DNA from: Takakia lepidozioides
Taxonomy: Eukaryota; Streptophyta; Takakiopsida; Takakiales; Takakiaceae
Assembly: GCA_030704615.1 (NCBI GenBank)
Contig: CM060734.1
Coordinates: 62,204,042 to 62,268,041, forward strand
Length of the DNA stretch: 64,000 bases
Reading direction: 5' to 3'
Shown here: in pieces, positions 56,333-64,000 of the stretch
Numbering within the stretch: position 1 is the stretch's first letter
How the letters are laid out: the number at the start of each line of letters is the position of its first letter
Position numbers and translations under genes: made by a program
Notes under the pieces: model-generated
What the model saw: the letters and a program-made list of their open reading frames with translations, nothing else
Told to the model about the DNA's origin: nothing
The model's database searches: none

Positions 56333-57571
56333 GCCACAATCTATTTTCTTCATGAAGACCACCTCCAATGATCTCCCACATGTGCTCCAAGCTCTTCAAT
56401 GCTCTAGGCTTGGTTTCACATCATCATGGATAGAATTTTCACCCATATGCTTCCCTTCAAACCTCTTGAGCTTCCTAATGCTCTCCAAGTGTTTGCCCTT
56501 GTTGTCTTCAAGCCCAAGCCTATGTAGCTCCTTGGCTTCTCTTCTTGAGCTTGCTTAACCCTAGATTGATAGTGAAATGAGTACTAACAATCATTCAGTT
56601 GCTCTCCACAAGCCATGGCACACACCATTGATTCCATAATGCATAGAAATGATTATCAATCCCTAGAATCCATACTTCCACACACACAAGACTTCCCTCT
56701 TGCAATCCTTGCAAATCTTGGGGCAAACAAGCTCCTTCTTGAGCTCCCCAACACCTTGGTAAAACACCACAAGTACCTTTCCTAGCTTGCAACCCTTGCA
56801 AGCCTTGTGATACAAGAGCTAAATTCTCCTAGCTCTCCAATTTTTTGGTGCATGCAACTTCACCAAGCACTTTTCCTTGCAAGCCTTGTGATCTACAAGA
56901 GCTCCATCTTTGAGCTCTCTACCTCCTTAGGGCAAAGCAATATCTCTCAAAGCCCTAACACCACAAGGATTTTCCTTTGCAATATATGCAACACCTTGCA
57001 ACACAAGAGCTATCTTCCCAAGCTCTTCAACACACAAATGCTAAACTAACCCTTACACTCCGTACTCACAAGCATAAGGTCATCTTCTTGTAGTGATAAT
57101 GAAAGTGAACTCAATGGAAACACTCCACTCTTGAATCCACTCAATCACATAAACTAAGTCAAGCCAAGGGCACCCTTGCCAAGGGAATCCACCCTACAAA
57201 GCCCTCAACACACTCCCTCTCAATACCTAGAGCTATGGAGGTGAGAGAGGCTTATGGAGGCTCAACTACAAGAAGATGAGCCCTCCTCGACACTCACAAG
57301 GGGAAAACCCATCCCCATGTCCCAAGTGAGGTTTGACACCTCACTTGGCATGTGAGACCAAATGAAGTCCCAACACACAAAATACAAATATAAATATCCA
57401 AAATGTCCTAGTTAACTAGAAGAAGGTAATTCTAGTTAATCATGACTAAAACCATGACACATTCCTTGTCGTTGAGTCCGAGTGGAGAGGGGTGCTATTG
57501 GTTGGGTGGGGGGTATTTTGGGTCGTTGGTTTCTACGAAATCGATGCTGAGTACCTTCCGGTAAGCCCTCC
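56333..57571. other. Non-coding repeat-like DNA between the methyltransferase-like gene and the gypsy LTR
   Basis: Pyrimidine-rich and CA-rich, with no sustained frame. The style ('caagccttg', 'cctcacttgg') suggests retroelement-derived sequence. It contains the stem-loop array listed separately. Confidence 0.4.
56690..57035 (+). repeat. Array of four degenerate stem-loop units
   Basis: Each unit of about 60-90 bp has 'cttgcaa' repeats and then an inverted pair around AGCT: 'aagctccttcttgagct' (56730), 'agagctaaattctcctagctct' (56815), 'agagctccatctttgagctct' (56900) and 'aagagctatcttcccaagctctt' (57005). The stems are kept while the loops differ. Confidence 0.6.
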
Positions 57572-58504
57572 TGTGACACCCACGTTTTTTTTATTGCACA
57601 TTGCGTCATATCACTTAGAACTGCCAAGGGAGTGACACGTGCCTCTAGTACTTGGGGAGGATTCATTACGGAGTAGGATTAGGTACGATTTAACAAAGTT
57701 GGGAGAGCATTTTTCTTAGCAAACACCTGTCGAGTAGGGATAAGCCAGAGCCATAAATGGCGGAGGAGGAAGACAGAGGATGTCGCGGCCCTTTGCCTTG
57801 AGGGCAGGGGGTCGGGACACAGAAGGGGCTGCCCCTGTGGTGGGGGCAGTAGCAGCGATAGATACGGGGGCCGAAGCACCCTTGAGTGCCCAAGGCACTC
57901 AAGGAGGCGGAGGCGCTCACTAGGCGGAGCCCCGCACACCGGGTTGCGGTGGGGGTGGCTCCACAAGGGGTGGTGGTAGCTTAGCGGGACTTAGTGGGGG
58001 TGGCATAGGACTCACCATAGGGTGGAGACCTCGAGGTGGGAGTCGTGGGCAGTCTTGGGACTCATCACGGTCCATTGGGGCCGCGGTGAGTGGGCCAAGA
58101 CTCACCGCGACTCACCACCGGGAATCGAGGGTCTTCGTGGTGGTTCACCATAAAATGGCATGGCTGTTTGTGGAACCCCCGCGGACAGCTACAGAAGTAT
58201 ATATAGGGAGTAGTAACCCCGAGAACGGTGCAAGCCCGTTGGTGACCAAAAACTAGTGAGTAAGCGAGCGAGCCGGAAAGCGACCAAAGAGTGGGGAGCT
58301 GTTCCGGACTGCCATCTACCAAAGGGAATTCCACTAGGCCCAAATAGGTGGAGGGTCTTTCGGGGGAGCAAAGGGGGACCGTTATGTCTCGGTGAGCAGC
58401 CGAAGCTCCAAGTTGGCCCGGCGGCCAGGTTAGGAGTCAGGCGCGCGCATCAAAGCGAGTAACTATGACTTGAAGGGGAGCTTATCGAAGTGAGGTGCGC
58501 GACA
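57572..58504 (+). repeat. 5' LTR of the plus-strand gypsy element
   Basis: Begins TGTGACACCCACG and ends GCGCGACA two bases before the PBS. The start was chosen on the TGTGACACCC pattern common in plant gypsy LTRs; without a 3' LTR it cannot be confirmed. Confidence 0.65.
58198..58206 (+). promoter_or_regulatory. TATA box in the gypsy 5' LTR
   Basis: TATATATAG, about 300 bp before the LTR end, a normal U3/R position. Confidence 0.6.
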
Positions 58505-58506
58505 CT

Positions 58507-58518
58507 TGGTATCAGAGC
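58507..58518 (+). other. Primer-binding site (initiator tRNA-Met)
   Basis: TGGTATCAGAGC is the classic plant retroelement PBS complementary to the 3' end of initiator methionine tRNA, two bases after the LTR. Confidence 0.92.
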
Positions 58519-58559
58519 TTAGAGTTCAGTACGCGATCGTCCTTGGGATTGGCCTCATC

Positions 58560-61500
58560 ATGGGGTCGGGCAAGCCGAAGCGAAAGCGGAACGGCCCAAA
58601 AGATGATGATCCCGGTGAGCCCGATGGGGGCGACGTGTCACCGAGGCGGCCGTTTGAGGAAGCGATGCATGTTTCCGAAAACGAGGCCGCTCAAGAGCGG
58701 AAGGAATCCGAGGAGTCGGAGCCCGAGGAATCCTTGAGAGCCCAACAAGCCAAGAGATGCCTCCTATGCCGGCAGCCTTTTGGGAAGGGTTGTTGGCGCA
58801 GTTTGGCGGGACGTTGAAAGACGTGTTGAAGGCGACTAATGCCACTCCCACTAAGGCAAAGTTTAAGGTGAAGCCTAAGGAACCCGGCACCTTCGAGGGC
58901 GTCCAAAATCGGAAGGCACTCAACACCTGGCTCCTGGAGCTAGAGCAGTACTTCCGGGCGGCCAAGTTGAGTGACGAGGATCGGGTGGAAGTGGCTCCCA
59001 CCTATTTGAGGGGCTATGCTCAACAATGGTGGCAGAAACGTCTTCACGACCGAGGTCCAAGCCCGGAAACCTTGAACTGGAGTGGGTTCAAGGAATTGAT
59101 GAAGAGACAGTTTGTGCCCCTCAACGCGTCCTGGCTTGCCCGGGACAAGATGAGGAATTTGAAGCAAACAGATGATATTCGGGGGTATGTCCAGGCTTTC
59201 AATGTGCTGCTGCTCGAAGTCGCGGACATGACAGAACCAGAAATGGTCTTCAACTTTGTGGCGGGACTGGCCCCGTGGGCCAGGCGGAAGTTGGAGGAGA
59301 AGCCGCCTAAGACTCTGAACGAGGCAATTGAGAGGGCGGAATGTTTCTCGGATGTCCCTAGGGGTGAAAGACAAGGCCGTACGGAGCTGAACCACAAGAA
59401 GGCCCGGCGGGAAGGTGACTCTTTCCGACCGGAAAAGAAGTGGGATAGGCCACGCGGCGATAATGGCACGTGGAAATCGAAGGGAGGGCCTTCACACGTC
59501 AAGGCGGCACCTGGTGCTCCGAAAGGAAAAGCAAGTGCAGCGGCTTATGGCGGACAGAAGGCGACCTTTGATGGAGTGTGTTTCAATTGCGGGGAGCCCG
59601 GGCACATGGCCAAGAAGTGCACGAAGCCCCGACAGTTGAACATGACTCGGGCGACCACAGAACTGTCAGAAGATACCATCAGTCGCCTGGTGGAAGCGGT
59701 GGTCGCCAGGACTTGCAAGGTAGGCACATTTTCTTGTGAGTTGTATCAAGAAACTGACGCCTTACGTAAAGGGAGTCAGTTATTGTTCGTGGATGGGATA
59801 ATATCCGGAACTAATGTGTCGTTGTTGGTGGACATAGGAGCGTCGCACTCCTTCATGTCATCGGCAACGGCACAAAAGCTAGGACTCCCGACAAGTGACG
59901 TGGGGGCCTCTATTGAGGTGCGTTCTGCCAAAGAAGAACCACAGTTGGCGTTCGATGTTCCTCTTCAACTGGGGAGTTGGGAGGGACGTGAGAACTTCAC
60001 CATCTGCGAGATCGATGGAGTAGATCTCATTTTGGGGATGACATTTTTGAGCAAATCCGGAGCGGTCATAGATGGCCGCAAGAGAATAGTCACGCTGCCA
60101 TGTGGGAATGGTGGCAAGGTCTTACGAGTGTCGGAAACGCCCAAATCCGTGGGAGGGCGAATAAACCTTCTATCAGCAAGGGAGTGGGCCGTGGAGGAGG
60201 CACACGAACCCCAGTTTTTGCTTTACATTAGAGAAGTGAAGGGAGAAGGCGATGGGGAGCCGAGCCCAGATTGGATCAAGGGGATTTTGGAGAAATACCA
60301 GGATGTGATGCCGAAGGATTTACCAAGCGGCTTGCCACCGCGAAGAGGAGTTGACCACAAGATTGAGGTGATACCGGGAACGGAACCGCCTGCCAAGGCA
60401 CCCTACCGGTTGAGCCACAGGGAGTTGGTCAAGCTGAAGACTCAGCTCAAGGATCTAATGTCAAAGGGGTACATCCGGCCGAGTAAGTCACCTTACGGAG
60501 CCCCGGTGCTATTCGCAGACAAGAAGGATGGGACGCTGCGGATGTGTGTCGATTACAGGGCTCTGAATAAGGTGACTATCAAAACTGGTACCCTTTGCCA
60601 AGGATCGACGACCTCTTCGATCGGTTGGCAGGAGCGAAGTATTTCAGCCGGATCGACTTGCGCTCCGGCTATCATCAAATTCGGGTGGCGGAAGGAGATG
60701 AGGAGAAGACCGCGTGCAGGACAAGGTATGGTTCATATGAGTTCTTGGTGATGCCTTTTGGGCTCACCAATGCACCAGCGACATTTAGCACGCTGATGAA
60801 CAGCCTTTTTCAGGAGTGGTTGGATGACTTTGTGATCGTGTACATCGACGACATCTTGGTGTACTCGAAAACAAAGGAGGAGCACCTGGAGCACCTCAAA
60901 GGGTGTTCCAAAAATTGCGAGAAGGGAAGTTGTATGCCAAAGCTTCAAAGTGCGAATTCGGGGTCACGAAAGTGGAGTTCTTGGGGCATGTGATTACACA
61001 GGATGGGATCAAAATGGATGACAGAAAGGTGAGGGCGATCTTGGACTGGGAGCCTCCGACTTCGGTCCCGGGAGTGCGATTCTTCCTAGGACTCGCCTCC
61101 TATTACCGGAAGTATGTGAGAAATTTCGCCAAGATCGCGGGGCCGCTGTCGGACCTTCTGTGTAAATCCAAAGTCTGGGTATGGAACACATTTTGTGGCC
61201 AAACTTTTGCTGAATTGAAGCAGCGGATGGCGGAAGCTCCAGTCTTGAAAATCCTGGAGTTCGATCGTCCATTTGAGATACATACAGATGCGTCGGACTT
61301 CGCGATTGGGGGTGTACTTATGCAAGATGGACGTCCAGTGGCTTACGAAAGTAAGAAACTGAATGAAGTGGAGCGACGGTGGCCGACGCACAAAAAAGAG
61401 ATGAAGGCGGTGGTGCATTGCCTTGAGCTTTGGCGCCACTATGTTGGTTCCAACCCAGTGAAGGTGTTCACGGACAATGTCACAGTGAAGTATTTTGCCA

Positions 61501-62655
61501 CGCAGCCCAAGTTGTCCCCAAAACAACTTAGGTGGCAAGATACTTTGGCGGTGTTCGACGTGGATATCCAGTACAAACCGGGACGGGATAATGTGGTGGC
61601 CGATGCTTTAAGTAGAAAGAAGCAGCTCCTGTTGGTGTACAGGGGCGAGACGGCACTCCAAAGGAAGATCCGAAAGGCTTGCCGGAAGGATGAGCTGGCG
61701 AAGTCCGTGATGCAGGACTTGAGGATGGGGGTTAAATCGCAGTTCCACTTACAAAATGGACTGCTCCGGTATAAGCAAAAAAGTCTATACGTGCCAAAGG
61801 GAGGGATCAGAGATAGCATCTTGAGAGAATGCCATGATAGCCCGCTTGCGGGCCACGGCGGAGCCAAGCGCACTGCGGCACTCTTGAAGAAAGAGTATTT
61901 TTGGCCCAAACTGAGGGAGGAGGCAGAGGAGTATGTCAAGACATGCACCACATGCCAACAAAATTGGAGCGAGTACAAAAAGCAAGCGGGGCTGTTACAA
62001 CCCTTGCCGATTCCAGAAGGGACTTGGGAAAGCGTCTCGATGGATTTCATGACTGCTATGCCGCTGTCAAAAGGATTCGATGCAATCGTGGTGATGGTGG
62101 ATAGGTTCAGTAAAATGGGCCATTTCATCCCCACCAAGGAGACGGCAACGGCGCAGGAGACAGGGCGACTTTATTTCGCCCACGTCTTAAAGCATCATGG
62201 AGTCCCGAAGGATATTGTCTCGGACCGCGATCCAAAGTTTACGAGTAAATTTTGGAGGGCACTTTGGAAGAAGATGGGGACGAGGCTGAAGATGAGCACC
62301 GCCTTCCGACCTACGACCGACGGCCAAACAGAAAGAGTGAATTCCGTAGTGAAGCAGATCTTGCGGAATTACGTGTCGGCAGACCAAACAGACTGGGTGG
62401 AACACTTAGACGCGTCAGAGTTCTGTTATAATAACACAGAACACTCCTCAACGGGAGTTTCCCCTTTCGTATTGGTCTATGGAAAAGCACCTCTGGTGCC
62501 GACAAGTTAGGCCGCCCAGGACGTTGAGGAACCGGCAGTAGCGGCGGTACTGGAAGAACGCGAGCGTTTGTTGAAGCTCGCAAAGTACAACATTGCCAAA
62601 GCTAGGAAGCGGTATGAAAGGCAGGCGAATCGGAAGCGGAGGCACCACGGCGTCC
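58560..62655 (+). pseudogene. Gypsy gag-pol polyprotein, frameshifted
   Basis: Gag starts at ATG 58560 (basic KPKRKRN) and holds a retrotrans_gag core ([16 protein letters not shown]) and a CCHC knuckle [14 protein letters not shown] (59578). Protease active site is [10 protein letters not shown] (D-I-G for the usual D-S/T-G). [42 protein letters not shown]. RNase H: TDASDFAIGGVL. Integrase: HDSPLAGHGG, CTTCQQNW, VSDRDPKFTS, DGQTERVNS. Lesions: one-base shifts at about 58755, 60585 (A run) and 60900, and an in-frame TAG at 62508. Probably immobile. Confidence 0.9.
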
Positions 62656-62659
62656 CATG

Positions 62660-63411
62660 GCAAAGAACCAAACCCCACACTTGACTCTACTCTCCACTAG
62701 CTAGTTCGGCCGACTTCCTCCAAGTCTCGGCCAAGGGTGGAGCCTCTCCAGCTCCTCCCAGTGCACTCTTCTTGGCCTACTTCAAGGCCAAGGAACGATC
62801 CTCCCCGAGGATCGAATCGCCTTACTGCAACAACATTGCTTGCGATCGCTCATGATGCCGCTTTTGGCATCACCTTGAGCAAGGGTTCACCTGGAACCCT
62901 CTTTGACTAGGAAGATAACCTTGAATCAACCGTGCACCCCAATCACTACAATTGGGTCCGCCTTGGAATGCTGGCCTGAGGTACGGGAACACGCCGAAGC
63001 CGCACTACGACTTCGTCCCGAGGCTACACGATTATAGTACGTGAACGGAAGCACGTAGCTTCCGCGTTAGCCCGCACTACAAGGCAACCCCTTCGGTAGC
63101 GCAGTTATAATACGCGCACGCGCCAGGTGCGCACTAGCACGTGAACTCCCAAAGAAGGCGCAAGTTTCATTGCCTCTTGAATGGGGGTCACCCGATTTCG
63201 GCACTACGCAAACACACGATTAACCCAATTTACCTCTCCCACTTTTATAAGCTAGCATGCATTCTACACACTAACCAACCATACCATGTATCACCATTCC
63301 AAACAAAATAGGAAGCACAACATTTGGAATCCATTCCATTTATAGCACGTTTTGTACAATACAAGTTTTTGCAATCGGATTCCTAAGCTAGCTAAACCGG
63401 GCTAAGCATGC
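62660..63411 (-). repeat. Probable 3' LTR of a minus-strand gypsy element
   Basis: It lies between the plus-strand element and the minus-strand pol end. On the minus strand a purine-rich GTGGGGGAGGAAA (63413-63425) is followed by TGCATGCTTAGCC, the expected PPT-LTR order, and TATAAAA occurs at 63249-63243. The outer LTR edge near 62660-62700 is uncertain. Confidence 0.5.
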
Positions 63412-63446
63412 ATTTCCTCCCCCACGCTCCAAGGTTGATGTCCCCA

Positions 63447-64000
63447 TCAACGCTTCTTCCGCTTTTGAGGTCGCCCTTCGAAAGCTGCAACCGCCTCGGA
63501 CGCGTTTCCCATTTCTGAGGCACGCACCCAAGATGCCTCCACATGATGATAGCCCTTCCATTTGACGAGATACTCCGTTTCTCGGTTCTTGAACCTCCTC
63601 GACTTAAGTATTGTCTCCACCTCGTACTCAGGTTCATTTTCATGATCCAACAGCATAGGTGGCGGACGCAACACTTGATGCCGATTCGGACGTGCTTCAT
63701 CTTTGAAGTAAGGCTTCAAAAAGGAGACATGGAATACTGGGTGCACTTTGCTGTTTGCCGGCAGCTCCAATTCATACACATCCTCATTCATAACCTTCCG
63801 AATGCGAAAGGGTCCCGCATACGGAGGCACGAACTTCGGGCTCACTTCCGGAGGCAGTCGGAAATTCTTGATGTTCAACCAGACCTCCGTGCCTGCCTCA
63901 AACTACTCCTTGATGTGGGACGCCACAACTTGGATGTTCGTTTCTACAAAATGGACAAGTCGATGAGGACATCGACTCCCTGTTGGTAGGGGTGTGTGTC
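63447..64000 (-). pseudogene. C-terminal integrase/chromodomain of a minus-strand chromovirus (partial)
   Basis: Minus-strand frame from the window edge: VWLNIKNFRLP, PRYAGPF-like PPYAGPFRIRKVMNEDVYEL, HPVFHVSFLKPY, then a chromodomain (YEVETILKSRR, EYLVKWKGYHHVEASWV) and a basic end RPQKRKKR. An in-frame TAG near 63905 interrupts it. The rest of the element lies beyond 64000. Chromodomains direct chromovirus integration to marked chromatin. Confidence 0.85.

Larger units (their letters stand above)
57572..62655 (+). mobile_element. Ty3/gypsy retrotransposon (5' LTR to integrase), 3' end missing
   Basis: 5' LTR 57572-58504, PBS 58507-58518, gag-pol to about 62655. Pol order PR-RT-RH-IN is that of Ty3/gypsy. 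No 3' copy of the LTR is present in the window. The pol frame ends near KARKRYERQANRKRR, where a different, oppositely oriented element begins. Confidence 0.9.

Noticed and set aside
58507-58518. Possible tRNA gene remnant
   Set aside because: Only the 12-nt initiator-Met complement is present, in the right place for a retroelement PBS.
62311-62583. Minus-strand frame in the gypsy integrase region
   Set aside because: Antisense of conserved integrase coding sequence.

Overview
This is nuclear DNA of a green plant on the streptophyte side. The evidence is spliceosomal introns, PLS-class PPR proteins with E/E+/DYW tails, an F-box/kelch gene, a plant-type RNA pseudouridine synthase 5 (PUS5), mitoribosomal protein mL54, an OSB-type PDF motif, and L1-like LINE and Ty3/gypsy retroelements. 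The degenerate PPR-DYW family and the repeat load point to a non-seed plant or a close algal relative. I cannot name the genus from sequence alone.

Layout. 0-1.1 kb: exons of a decayed gene with a ParB-like motif and a permuted DNA-methyltransferase-like motif. 1.2-3.1 kb: three degenerate ~660-bp repeat units. 3.4-3.9 kb: intact secreted GNA-type lectin. 5.2-7.5 kb (minus): frameshifted PPR-DYW gene. 9.5-13.6 kb (plus): remnants of an organellar single-stranded DNA-binding (OSB) gene running into a large PPR-DYW frame that holds five near-identical 303-bp modules. 13.9-20.0 kb (minus): CHR24/ERCC6L-like SNF2 gene lacking helicase motifs III-V. 20.3-23.5 and 26.4-28.8 kb: two dead copies of the OSB-PPR locus, with an AT-rich divergent pair of decayed frames (23.5-24.7 kb) and a CHD-like scrap between them. 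29.3 kb: tRNA-derived SINE with target-site duplication. 29.8-30.6 kb: inverted copy of the SNF2 gene's last exon. 30.65-31.8 kb: LINE 3' fragment.

32.2-36.7 kb: apparently intact 14-exon PUS5 gene. 37.4 kb: long hairpin. 38.6-39.8 kb (minus): four-exon mL54 gene. 40.3-44.4 kb: second copy of the SNF2 3' region, in direct orientation to 13.9-16.9 kb. 45.3-47.0 kb (minus): intact F-box/kelch gene. 48.0-48.4 kb: mL54 pseudogene. 48.5-54.25 kb (minus): near-complete L1-like LINE. 54.3-56.3 kb (plus): second copy of the methyltransferase-like family. 57.6-62.65 kb (plus): Ty3/gypsy element with 5' LTR and initiator-Met PBS. 62.7-64.0 kb (minus): 3' LTR and chromodomain end of a different gypsy element.

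The genes most likely to work are the lectin, PUS5, mL54 and the F-box/kelch gene. The PPR, OSB, mL54 and PUS5 products would act on organelle nucleic acids or ribosomes, but nothing shows operon-like co-regulation. The window is dominated by segmental duplication: the OSB-PPR locus three times, the SNF2 3' end three times (one inverted), mL54 twice, and the ParB/methyltransferase-like family twice. The most notable points are the OSB-PPR chimera, the recently expanded PPR array whose units differ at RNA-recognition positions, and the phage-like ParB/methyltransferase-like family.
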